Shown: piece by piece, positions 10,598 to 21,226 of the stretch
Layout of the letters: each line of letters begins with the position of its first letter
Numbering within the stretch: position 1 is the stretch's first letter
Origin: Ottelia alismoides
Taxonomy: Eukaryota; Streptophyta; Magnoliopsida; Alismatales; Hydrocharitaceae
Assembly (NCBI GenBank): GCA_037367405.1
Contig: JAZKJV010010616.1
Location: 1,327,501 to 1,391,500 of the forward strand
Length of the DNA stretch: 64,000 bases
Direction of reading: 5' to 3'
Notes under the pieces: generated by a model
Seen by the model: only the letters and a program-made list of their open reading frames with translations
Databases searched by the model: none
Told to the model about the DNA's origin: nothing
Program-made: the position numbers and the translations under genes

Positions 10598-13466
10598 TGA
10601 TGATTGAGCTAATTGACCTCTTAAATAGTGGAAAATTATGTCGTAGTACAGGAGGTGAATTTGGTTCAGCAAAAACCACGAACTTTGAATGTCGTGGAAT
10701 ATTTATACTTGGCAAGTGTACCAAGGTCGAACACAGGGACACAACTGCTTAATATGTTTATTGAATTTCGATTCATGAAGCACAGAGTCAGCTAGTTTCA
10801 GTTCAGGTCCTCGTGATGCAATATGCTTTTTACAAGGCAAAACAATGATGCATGCAATTTTTTATAGGTTTTTATGCAATTATAAAGTGATGCATGAGAA
10901 TAATGCAAGAAAATATGTATGCTGAATAAAAGATCACAGTTAATTATACCTGACAATTATGAGCAACACAATATGAAATGAAATCAGAGTCAATTTGAAC
11001 ATAACATGAAAAAGCGGTCATCAGATCAAAGCAAGACAAGGAAAGCAGAGTCCCATTTTCACTTAAAAAGACACTTCAATTAAAACAGTAGCAAATGAGA
11101 TAAATAAACATGCTAAGATGTAGAGGATATAACAAGGATAAAAACGACACTAAAATCATGCAATTTGGACCTACGATGCTCATGTTATACTAAAAACAGT
11201 GCAAGGGCAAAATTGTAATGAAAATGCTAGAAAAATAAAGGATAAATATTACATTGGGTCCCTGGAAGGACCTAAATGTAATTACCAAAAACCGCCTGGG
11301 CCCATATGCAATTTTCCTTCACGCACGGGGGCCTTTTGTAATTCTTCCAAACCTTGAGGGCTTCCCTGTAAAATACCCCAGATACGCACGTGGAGCACGC
11401 GCCTGGAGGACCAAAATGCAATTATCAGATCTTCTGGGGTATTTCTTGCAGTTTACCCAACCCATCACGTGCGGGGCACGTGAGGGCTCTGGCTCGGGAC
11501 GACGCCTCAGGTTCGGAAGACATGGCAGTTGCTGGTGGCTCGGAATAGGGTTCGGTTGTCTTGATCCTACAGGGTCGTCTGGAGGCCTGGACGGCCACGT
11601 GTCAGCATCTAAACTGTCCGATCCAGATGATCGGACGGTAACTGTTCTTCATTCTCCGCCGCGGGCTACCGGAGAAGGCGGGGCTCCGGCGGCCTGCCCT
11701 TGGCTCCGCTGCGCCTCACGAGGCCTTCTAATGATCGAGGAAGCATGCAAGAGGTCTGGCGGAGGAGCTGGTTGTGCTGCGATGCTCCGGAGTTTACTGA
11801 AGCTGTTCGGCGAAGTAAGGTCATCGGAGGAGGAGCTCGAGACCGGCGAGGTGGCTTGAACTCTGATCATTTACAATATATTGACCAGCAGGTGTTAGTT
11901 TATAGCCGAAGCGTGCGTGCGAGTGAGTGAGAGTGGAGTGGGGGTGAGTGAGAGCCGAGCGGAGGTGAAGAAGGTGGCGGCTCTGGTGTGTCCTCCGCCG
12001 TGACGGTGAAGGAGTTCGGGCGGAGCGCGAGGGGGTTCTGGAGGGAGGAGATGGAGCGCGTGAGTGACTGATGGTAGGTGAATATCAGAGGTTGGTCGGA
12101 TGGAGGTGACGATGATTGTGGAAGGTGGGTAAATTGGAGAAAATTCAAGAAAAAGAAGGGGGCAGAGAAACCTCATCGGGGAGAGGAACCCAGTGGAGGA
12201 GGTGGTCTAGGATGAGGGTCGTTCGACCCTCCGGTCATGGCTCGACCTGGACGACCGGTCCAAGGAGATTAGCTACCACCGGGGGGTGGAGCGTACATGG
12301 CGGAGATGCCATGGATCTCACCGGGGTCTTCAGCCGTTATCACCTCCTTGCAAGGGCCCCTCCGCTGTCACCGGAGGGCCAAAGGCTGGGCCGAAGCCAC
12401 AAAATGGTGGATGAAGGGTATCAGAGAGTTGAGGAGGTGCTTTATAGGCGGAGGTTGTGGTTGTAACGGAGATGACGATGAGGATTTCAACGGCTGGTAT
12501 GATCAAGAGGAGTAATGGAGATGGTGTTTGATGAGGTTCGCGAGGATGGCAGAGGGAAGGGGTACGCGTAGGTGGCATTACGAGCAGGGGGAGGTGGTCT
12601 GGGCGACGGGTAAAAAAGGAAGGGGGCGGAGGCGTTACAAGAGGGAACGCCCGGCTGGAGGTAGACGATGATCCATAGCCGTTGGATCGTGAGATCCAAC
12701 GGCTAGGAGTGGGGCGCGAACGGAGGGATGCGATCAGATCATTAGATCTGATCGTATGGCTGATATGATGGCGCAACGTGGCGCTGGAGGCCGTAGGATA
12801 GGGATGGAATCGAAGGGCTGAGAGATGTAGGCGCTGATGAATGGTGAGGATATGATCGAGGGAACGGATCGGACGGCTGGGAATGGGCGGAAGATGGACG
12901 GGCGAGATGAGGGTGTTTTGAAAGAGATCATACAGCCAGAATAAACGCTGGGTGGCAGAAGAAGAGGCGGGCCACGTGGTTGCACCAGAGAGCGCCACGT
13001 GGCCCAATCAGAAAAATTCAAAATGTAAATACAAAGATAAATACAAAAGAAATAGTTAGAGGCCGAATTAAGAAAAAGTTAAAACATGAAAGTTGCTCGT
13101 CTCGCCGAGATCTACGACTTTCATGTTGGTCAAAAAGCCAAAAGAGGTCATTTGTACAAAACGTATTTTTCGGGGTATTTTTAGGTAGATAAAAACACCA
13201 ATTTTGTGGTTTTTAGATGTTTTTGTATTTTTTTAGTATTTTTAATGATCAGTGATTTATAGACAACTATTCTACCTAATATTTAGGGGTTTTTTATGAT
13301 AAAAAATTACAAGAAAATTAGAGGAAATTAAATACAATAAATTAATGGTAAATTATATACAATCTAGTACAATATAAAAACAAAGAATTAAAGGTGATTT
13401 TATTGGATTATTTAAGATAGGGGTTTTAATATGTGACTTTTATCATGATGAATACGAGGTTCATCA
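10598..13466 (-). mobile_element. Element A, LTR2 (2869 bp, shared)
   Basis: Minus-strand LTR beginning TGATGAACCTCG at 13466 and ending CTCAATCATCA at 10598. It is the same length as LTR1 (15706-18574) and matches it nearly line for line. It serves as 5' LTR of the gag-pol unit to its left and as 3' LTR of the deleted unit to its right. It has a GC-rich core (11460-13010) with many GATCCAACGGC-type motifs, including a perfect inverted pair CCGTTGGATC/GATCCAACGG near 12673-12700, and G-box pairs near 11465-11482. Open frames in the core (for example 12330-13007 minus) are arbitrary. Confidence 0.92.
12440..12446 (-). promoter_or_regulatory. Probable TATA box of LTR2
   Basis: Minus strand TATAAAG, at the place where LTR1 has TATAAAA (17545-17551). 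It is the only good TATA candidate kept in both LTR copies within the GC-rich core, so it is the probable Pol II core promoter. Confidence 0.5.
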
Positions 13467-13502
13467 TACCCCTATACTTAAACCATGCTCGTCCTCGAGC
13501 AT
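13467..13502 (-). promoter_or_regulatory. Polypurine tract and upstream hairpin of A (deleted unit)
   Basis: Minus strand AAGTATAGGGGTA directly precedes the LTR2 start TGATGAA, the normal place of the plus-strand primer. Just upstream is ATGCTCG-AGGA-CGAGCAT, a perfect 7-bp hairpin. Z and Y have a different hairpin (TTTGCTA..TAGCAAA) in the same place, so the structure rather than the bases is kept. Confidence 0.75.
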
Positions 13503-14943
13503 CTAAAGAATGAAGGAGTCGGATTAATTCCTGACAGTGCGAGTGATATTTTCAAGGCTTGATCTTTCGAAGACCCTTGACCTAAGTGATCCTAAAATTC
13601 CGGGTTTATCCAAGCCTTAGTCAAAAGGAATCCAACTTCTCTGATTATCAGACTCTCTTTTTGTACATATAATATAAGGATATGACATTTAGTGTACTGC
13701 ATTTCATGAGAGCCGAGTCGATGCATCACTCAAAGTTCCAGTCCCAAAGACTCTCCTCTACACCTAATCCTCAATACCAGGGAATAAGTCTATTCTTGCT
13801 TCAGTCAACCGTCTCATTAGTTTGTCAGACTTGAAATATTGATGGGCGGCCAGATCATGGAGGTAATGGGATTGTGTCTATTTTTCACACCCTCACATTG
13901 GAACAAGGGGCCTCTCGAGTGCTTTTTTAACTCAACACATTTAAATTTTAATTTTTGTTGATCAATGTGTCTGTCAAAAGAGTTGGAGTCGTCTGCACTT
14001 GTTTTTCTGGGAGTACACCGGGGTGTGTCTTTTTTGAGTATCTAAGATACCTTCGACACCCAGACTTGTATCGCTTACGATGCAGGGCCCTTTTTGTGGT
14101 GTCAGCCGACTCCTTGATCCTAATTAGCGCTTGGTCCAAGTGGACACTTTGAAAAAGTTTGGGAGCGCTCGCCATAGGTGGAAGCTCATTTGTAATTTTG
14201 ACTTTGGTATTCAGAGATTTTTCTTTGACATTTCATTTCTTTTGTTGTCTAGCTCCACTGCTTTTACCAAAAGTTGGCGCACACTGATCAACAAATTACT
14301 TTGTTTCATCACACCCTGGCACATAGGTAAATATCAAAGAGATAGCACATGAATCTTGTTCACATACTAGCTAGGGTTTTGCTGACACTCAGGTTTTCTG
14401 AAGCCTTTATTAACTTTATTCCATCCTCGAATATCATTAGATCGGATCTAAACTCAAATCTCTGGTCCTAGTTCCTCAAGTGATATCTCAACTCAGCTCA
14501 TCAATCATGCAGTTGTGGAAGTGACTGTGCTGATCATATTTTCTTGAAGGTAGAGATGAAGAGTGCAATATAGCGCTCAAATCTTTCAAACCAGGAAAGT
14601 GTGGATATTTAAGTCATAAAAACCCTAATGACTAAGGCATGTTAACTCAGACTCTCAAGATCCCGGAGATCCAGTGTCCTCAAAATCCTCAAGCCTTGAG
14701 TGAATGTGAAAGTGTCAGGAATACACCAACTCCTTAGGTTAGTGAATTTTATGTGATTTTTGGCTTTTACATATTTTTATGGGTTCTAATTTTTTTACAG
14801 GAATATTTACAAAAATTAATCCCTTAATTTTAATAATTTTTACAGGTTTTTACTCAGTTCACAAGTTTTACCAAAACCCAGCCAGAAAAATAAATTTTAA
14901 AAAGTTTTAAAAATGCGAGATAAGGCTAATGTAAATATACAGT

Positions 14944-15163
14944 AATATACGGTATACCCCCCTATACTTAAATTTTGATATGTCATCATAGCACAAGTGC
15001 CATGAAGCCAATGCTCGATTCAAATATATGGTGATATAGCGGAACTGAGAGGAAGGTCCCCTATACTTAGGCCAAAATTGGCCTAAGTACAAGAAGACCA
15101 AATGAGGGAGGGATGAGCAGGCAGGTCCCCCCTAAACTTTGGCTACAAATAGCCTAAGTAAGG
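14944..15163 (-). repeat. Cluster of polypurine-tract-like hairpins in A interior
   Basis: Read on the minus strand there are three TTTAGGGGGG or AAGTATAGGGG ends. Two are preceded by an inverted repeat: ACTTAGGCCAA/TTGGCCTAAGT at 15065-15088 (perfect 11 bp) and ACTTAGGCTA/TAGCCAAAGT at 15133-15160. The third, near 14955-14975, has the G run without an obvious stem. Homologous clusters lie in Z (33081-33598) and Y (42003-42361). Confidence 0.75.
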
Positions 15164-15264
15164 TCTGAATTAGGGGCGAAGGGTGTTCTATGATACAAGG
15201 GTGAGGGGGAGGGGGTTCGTGAAATATAGACAGAGAGAGAGAGACAGGGAGAGAGATATACAGA

Positions 15265-15318
15265 GGGGGATGGGGGGGTGTGTGTATGTGCAATTGTGTG
15301 TGTGGGGGGGTGGGGGGG
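15265..15318 (+). repeat. G-run tract, possible G-quadruplex
   Basis: Four runs of 5-7 guanines occur on the + strand (15265-15269, 15272-15278, 15304-15310, 15312-15318), the middle pair separated by a TG-rich loop. A GA-repeat lies just before it. In the element's own RNA this would be C-rich, so any quadruplex would be in the antisense or DNA strand. Confidence 0.6.
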
Positions 15319-15686
15319 TTGATCATCAAGTGATCTACTCCTTTTTTTTCTTTTTTCTTTCTCTTTTTTTGTACAACATGCAATACTAGAAATAAATATG
15401 TAGATGCAATTTTTTTTACAACATGCAATGCATTTTGGCTGATAAAAATCCTAGAATTTCTTCACGGCTTCTTTTGTGGCCTCTTCAGCGGAAGCTCCCG
15501 ACTTCATGCCTCCATGACGATCAGGCATCCCCGATTTTCATGGGCCCTGCCACAAAAGAGAAAAGTTAGAAACATCGAGAATTTAAATCAGCAGATGCAA
15601 AAATTGATGCATGAAACAAGGACCTAAAAATTATTGAAATTAATCAACAAAAAAAATCAAAATTGAATAATCAAGCAAAGTCATAT

Positions 15687-15703
15687 CCCCGGCAATGGCG
15701 CCA
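15687..15703 (-). promoter_or_regulatory. Primer-binding site of A (deleted unit)
   Basis: Minus strand TGGCGCCATTGCCGGGG differs from the tRNA-Asp complement at a single position and lies two bases from LTR1. It is much better kept than the copy at 10579-10595. Confidence 0.85.
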
Positions 15704-15705
15704 TT

Positions 15706-18574
15706 TGATGATTGAGCTAATTGACCTCTTTAATAGTGGAAAATTATGGCATAGTACATGAGGTGAATTCGGTTTAGCAAAAACCACGAACTTTGAATGT
15801 CGTGGAATATTTATACTTGGCAAGTGTACCAAGGTCGAACACAAGGACACAGCTGCTTAATATGTTTATTGAATTTCGATTCATGAAGCACAGAGTCAGT
15901 TAGTTTCAGTTCAGGTCCTCATGATGCAATATGCTTTTTACAAGGCAAAACAATGATGCATGCAATTTTTTATCGGTTTTTATGCAATTATAAAGTGATA
16001 CATGAGAATAATGCAAGAGAATATGTATGCTGAATAAAAGATCACAAATATACCCGACAATTATGAGCAACACAATATGAAATGAAATTAGAGTCAATTT
16101 GAACATAACATGAAAAAGCAGTCATCAGATCAAATCAAGACAAGGAAATCAGAGTCCCATTTTTCACTTAAAAAGTCAATTCAATTAAAACAGTAGCAAA
16201 TGAGACAAATAAACATGCTAAGATGTAAAGGATATAACAAGGTTCAAAACGACACTAAAATCATGCAATTTGGACCTACGATGCTCAAGTTATGCTAAAA
16301 ACAGTGCAAGGGCATAATTGTAATGAAAATGCTAGAAAAATAAAGGATAAATATTACATTTAGGTCCCTGGAAGGACCAAATGTAATTACTAAAACCGCC
16401 TCGGCCCATATGCAATTTTCCTTCACGTGCGGGGGCCTTTTTGTAATTCTTCCAAACCTTGAGGGCTTCCCTATAAAATACCCCAGATGCGCACGTGGAG
16501 CACGCGTCTGGAGGACCAAAATGCAATTATCAGATCTTCCGAGGTCTTTCTTGCAATTTACCTAACCCATCACGTGCGGGGCACGTGAGGGCTCAGGCTC
16601 GGGACGACGCTTCAGGTTCGGAAGACATGGCAGCAGCTGGTGGCTCGGAATAGGGTTCGGTTGTCTCGAGCCTACAGGGTCGTCTGGAGGTCTGGACTGC
16701 CACGTGTCAGCATCTAAACCGTCCGATCCAGATGATCGGATGGTAACTATTCTTCATTCTCCTTTGCGGGCCACCGAAGAAGGCGGGGCTCCGGCGGCCT
16801 GCCCTTGACTCCGTCGCGCCTCACGAGGTCTTCTAATGATCGAGGAAGCATGCTGTAGGTCTGGCGGAGGAGCTGGTTGTGCTGCGATGCTCCAGAGTTG
16901 ACTGAAGTTGTTCGGCGAAGTAAGGTCATCGGAGGAGGAGCTCGAGACCGGTGAGGTGGCTTGAATTCCGATCATTGACTATATATTGACATGCAGGTGT
17001 TAGTTTATAGCCGAAGCGTGCGAGTGAGTGAGTGAGAGTGGAGTGGGGGTGAGTGAGAGCCGAGCGGAGGTGAAGAAGGTGGCGGCTCTGGTGTGTCCTC
17101 CGCCGTGACGGCGAAGGAGTTGGGGCGGAGCGTGAGGGGGTTCTGGAGGGAGGAGATGGAGCGCGTGAGTGACTGATGGTAGGCGAATATCAGAGGTTGT
17201 TCGGATGGAGGTGACGATGATTGTGGAAGGTGGGTAAATTGGAGAAAATTCAAGAAAAAGAAGGGGGCAGAGAAACCTCATCGGGGAGGGGAACCTAGTG
17301 GAGGAGGTGGTCTTGGATGAGGGTCGTTCGACCCTCCGGTCATGGCTCGACCTGGACAACCGGTCCAGGGAGCTTAGCTACCACCGGGGGGTGGAGCGTA
17401 CATGGCGGAGATGCCATGGATCTCACCGGGGTCTTCGGTCGTTATCACCTCCTTGCTAGGGCCCCTCCGCTGTCATCGGAGGGCCAAAGGCTGGGCCGAA
17501 GCCCCAAAATGGTGGATGAAGGGTAGCAGAGGGTTGAGGAGGTGTTTTATAAGCGGAGGTTGTGGTTGTAATGGAGGTGACAATGAGGATTTCAACGGCT
17601 GATGTGATGAAGAAGAGTAATGGAGATGGTGTTTGATGAGGTTCGCGAGGATGGCGGAGGGAAGGGGTACGCGTAGGTGGCGTTATGAGCAGGGGGAGGT
17701 GGTCTGGGCGACGGGTAAAAAAGGAAGGGGGCGGAGGCATTACAAGAGGGAACGTCCGGCTGGAGGTAGACGATGATCCATTGCCGTTGGATCGTGAGAT
17801 CCAACGGCTGGGAGCGGGGCGCGAACGGAGGGATGCGATCAGATCACTAGATTTGATCGTACGACTGATATGATGATGCGACGTGGCGCGCAAGAGGCCG
17901 TAGGATAGGGATGGAATCGAAGGACTGAGAGATGTAGGCGCTGATGAACGGTGAGGATATGATCGGGGGAACAGATCAGACGGCTGGGAATGGGCGGAAG
18001 ATGGACGGGCGAGATGAGGGTGTTTTGAAAGAGATCATACGGCCAGAACAAGCGCAGGGTGGCAGAAGAAGAGGCGGGCCACGTGGTTGCTCCAGAGAGC
18101 GCCACGTGGCCCAATCAGAAAAATTCAAAATGTAAATACAAAAATAAATACAAAAGAAATAGTTAGAGGCCGAATTAGGAAAAAAGTCAAAACATGAAAG
18201 TTGCTCGTCTCGACGAGATCTACGACTTTCATGTTGGTCAAAAAGCCAAAAGAGGTCATTTGTACAAAACATATTTTTGGGGGTACTTTTAGGGGGATAA
18301 AAACACCAATTTTGTGGTTTTGAGATGTTTTTGTATTTTTTTAGTATTTTTAATGATAAGTGATTTATAGACAACTATTCTACCTAATATTTAGAGTTTT
18401 TGAAGATAAAAAAATTACAAGAAAAATAGAGGAAATTAAATACAATAAATTAATGGTAAATTATATACAATCTAGTACAATATAAAAACAAAGAATTAAA
18501 GGTGATTTTATTGGATTATTTAAGACAGGGGTTTTAATATGTGGCTTTTAGCATGATGAATACGAGATTCATCA
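15706..18574 (-). mobile_element. Element A, LTR1 (2869 bp)
   Basis: Minus-strand LTR from TGATGAATCTCG at 18574 to CTCAATCATCA at 15706. It is a close copy of LTR2, with the same TATA position, G-box pair (16568-16587), GC-rich core (16560-18110) and inverted CCGTTGGATC/GATCCAACGG motif near 17783-17808. It is the outermost 5' LTR of the compound element. The next bases CTAGC (18575-18579) may be its target duplication, but the left end of the compound is outside the window so this cannot be confirmed. Confidence 0.92.
17545..17551 (-). promoter_or_regulatory. Probable TATA box of LTR1
   Basis: Minus strand TATAAAA, in the same context as the motif at 12440-12446 in LTR2. It lies in the GC-rich core upstream of a pyrimidine-rich stretch. 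Confidence 0.5.
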
Positions 18575-18822
18575 CTAGCTAAGCCTTCTTCTTGCTTCCT
18601 TGGTGATTGCTCCAGCTAGTCAAACAGGCGTGACCCTCCTTCATGCATGGCTGCACCAGTCTCCTAGAAGATCGTCCTCGCATGGCGGACCCTCGCATCA
18701 AAGTTGCAAGAAAAAGGGTATCAGCACAAATAATCACAGAATATAGATATAGGCAATTCATGAATATTAGCAAAAAATCATGCAAGTATTTACAACATGA
18801 CAAACTAAAGTAAGCTATGCTC
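18575..18822 (-). mobile_element. Element W, leader fragment
   Basis: About 250 bases of leader remain between the damaged primer site of W and the insertion point of A. On the minus strand it has the conserved block GATGCGAGGGTCCGCCATGC also seen in the leaders of Z (28980-29000) and X. An 81-codon open frame (18579-18824) covers it, but nothing about its composition suggests a protein. The rest of W must lie left of the window. Confidence 0.65.
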
Positions 18823-18830
18823 AAGCGCCA
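18823..18830 (-). promoter_or_regulatory. Remnant of W primer-binding site
   Basis: Only TGGCGC of the tRNA-Asp site is left; compared with X about ten bases (the CGTTGCCGGGG part) are deleted. The LTR edge is two bases away at 18833. Confidence 0.55.
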
Positions 18831-18832
18831 TC

Positions 18833-21226
18833 TGATAACACGGGAGAATCAAGGGACGTATTAATCCACAAGACGGATCAATAGTCGATGCGGTGATCGC
18901 TCAATAAATCCCAATATTAATCAGCAGTTAACCCACAATCAAAATAAAGCGATTAAATCTCAAAAATGTGAATTAAAATTTATTAACTCTACCATAATGA
19001 TGCATAGTGCGTAAGTATGTAGAGGTCGAACCACAGAGAGCAAAAACTGGTAGCCTGCAATTATTCATAAACAAGCTAGTCATGTATGCACTCAAGTCCT
19101 TTTGTGGGTTTTTAATTTTATATTTATATTTTTTATTTTTGGTTTTATATCTTATTTGATTTTTAATTTTAATATTTTTATTTTATATTTTATGTTTTCA
19201 TATTTTCTTTTTGAAATAAGATATAAAGCCATATAGAATATATAATAAAAGAGAGATAAGAGAGAGATTAAATTAGGGGGAAATACTCAGAATATAGTAA
19301 ATAAAATATTTTTGTGATTTTTATATTTTTCTAATGTTTTTGTGATTTTCCTAGATTTTTCCTAATTTTTTGGTATTTTTAAAGTCAAAAATACAAGTAA
19401 ATAGTGAAACAAATTACTGGCTGAAATTAAGATGAGGAGAGAAAAAAATCAAATAGTCTCCAAAATTCCTTAAATTAAATTTAAAATAAAGCTAGTAAAT
19501 TACAGAAAATTTAGAAATAAATATTGTATTTTTATGATTTTTCTGGGATTTTTAATATTTTTAGGAAGGTTTTTGGGGTTTTCTAATTTTTAGGAGTTCT
19601 GTTTTATATTTTTCAGTGATTTTTGGATAAAAGATCAAACACACTTAAAGACACAAAATATAATTTTTCGAGAATTTTTCAAGGTGTTTTTATATTTTTG
19701 GGGGATTTTATAATGCAAACAGTAGCAAAAGTGCATATTTTTGAATTTTTATAAATATGAAAATGCAAGAAAAATGCAAAATAAAAAAATGGCGTGATAA
19801 TGAAATGCAACAGGAACCTAGGGTATTTTTTCTGTGATTTGTGGAATTTTATAGATGCATGCAATAAATAAAGAAAGCAACAAGAAAATTCCAACACTAA
19901 TAGGGGTATTTTTGCAAATAAAATAAAGTCCAGGGGTGTTTGTGCAATTATACCAAAACTTTTGAACGTTAACATGAAGTTTCAGAACCAAATACATATT
20001 TCAAAACCCACCAGGGGGCCATTGCAATTTTACCTAACACGTGGGACTACACGTGACTCACACGCATAGGGACCAAAACGCAATTTCAGGAAGTACAGGG
20101 GTCTGCGTGAAAATTACCTAAAAATATAACACTGTAACTTTTATTTAATGGACCTTTACGAAATACAAATACATACAGGGGTTCCAATGCAATTTTTCCA
20201 AACCCACGTGGGACTGCACATGAGCAGACGTGGATTGGACCTAAATGTAAATACAAGAAACCTAGGGGTCTTTTTTACAAAATATCCACTTTATTTTAAA
20301 CGTTACACAATATTTACTGGACTAAACAATAAATACAAAAGGCAGGAGCTAAAGGTGTAAATTATCCCAACGAGGCGCTGATGGATGGCTGATGGCTTCT
20401 CACTTATACATGTGGCCTTCATCTGACGGTCGATGACGTTTCGATGGTGGATGGCTGAGATTAGTTCAGATCGGATGATCTGACGTCAGAGCAAGGCTTC
20501 ATCCAACGGTGGTTGGCGCATCTGGGGGCTTCACCTTGATCGGACGGTGATGGAGCGAGGTGGAAGAACAGGGATGAAGCTCGCGCGCGACGAGCTTCGA
20601 TCGTGAATAGCCGGCGCCTCCGGCCTCCTCCGTCACCTCTGAAGATTTCTACACGTGCCTGGAAGGTCCCCGCGTCTGCTGATGCTTCCGCTTGGCTCCT
20701 GGAGGTCCCAATCGATCAGGCGAGCTCGAGGAAGGGGAGGACCTCCAGGAACCTCTTCTCAGGTTCAATCAAGCCCAAGAGGGCTCCATTTGGTTCCTAA
20801 CCTGCACAGAAAGAATACGAGGCTCGAGGGATTCACCCTCGACCTGGGGTTTGAAGCTTTTGCTTTAAAATGAAGGTGGGCGGTGAGGATCCGCCAAGGG
20901 TTGGAGGTGAACCTCGATTCGCGGAACCACGAGGGCTTCGGTTGATCAGGGGTGTGTGGATGATGGAGAAAATGATAGGTAGTGATATGGGGGCGGTACG
21001 AGTGTCGGAGGATAACTGGAACGTTCGGGAGTCGTCACCGGAGCGGAGCTCCAGCGAACTACGACTCAACCGATTCACGGCGATTTACTTAGCTAAAGAC
21101 TAAACTAAATGCGAGAAATAAATGCTGGAATAAAAAATCTACCTAATAAAGCAATAAAAGGGGCTCTAATACCTGGTGGGAACCAGGGAACGTGGCGTCA
21201 CCGGAGCTCCGTCGTGGGTGCAGCTC
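18833..21226 (-). mobile_element. Element W, 5' LTR, PBS-proximal part
   Basis: Left (3') part of a 4.1 kb minus-strand LTR; the other part is at 39440-41154 and Z sits between. It ends CCCGTGTTATCA next to the primer remnant. AT-rich sequence (19090-19860) is followed by the AGGGG/TGCAA ladder with CACGTG motifs (19900-20360) and the beginning of a GC-rich core with GATCGGACGGTGATG motifs (20380-21226). No genes. Confidence 0.82.
21222..21226. repeat. Target duplication of Z, left copy (AGCTC)
   Basis: AGCTC directly before the Z LTR start is repeated directly after its end at 39435-39439. This 5-bp duplication proves that Z is a complete insertion into the W LTR. Confidence 0.9.

Larger units (their letters stand above)
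13467..15705 (-). mobile_element. Element A, deleted interior without genes
   Basis: The 2.2 kb between LTR2 and LTR1 keeps a primer site on the right and a polypurine tract on the left but has no gag-pol. The part at 15590-15690 matches the leader of the gag-pol unit (10500-10578), and 13480-14760 resembles a 3' UTR. It is thus an internally deleted, non-autonomous form of the A family. Open frames here (such as 13948-14175) are shadows. The stretch 15183-15420 is low-complexity (GA-rich, then G runs, then T-rich). Confidence 0.8.

Noticed and set aside
12330..13007. 225-codon minus frame in LTR2
   Set aside because: The LTR1 counterpart is broken at several points and the composition is that of pyrimidine-rich non-coding sequence.
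18579..18824. 81-codon frame in the W leader
   Set aside because: The conserved block it covers is not kept as a frame in X, and codon makeup is not protein-like.
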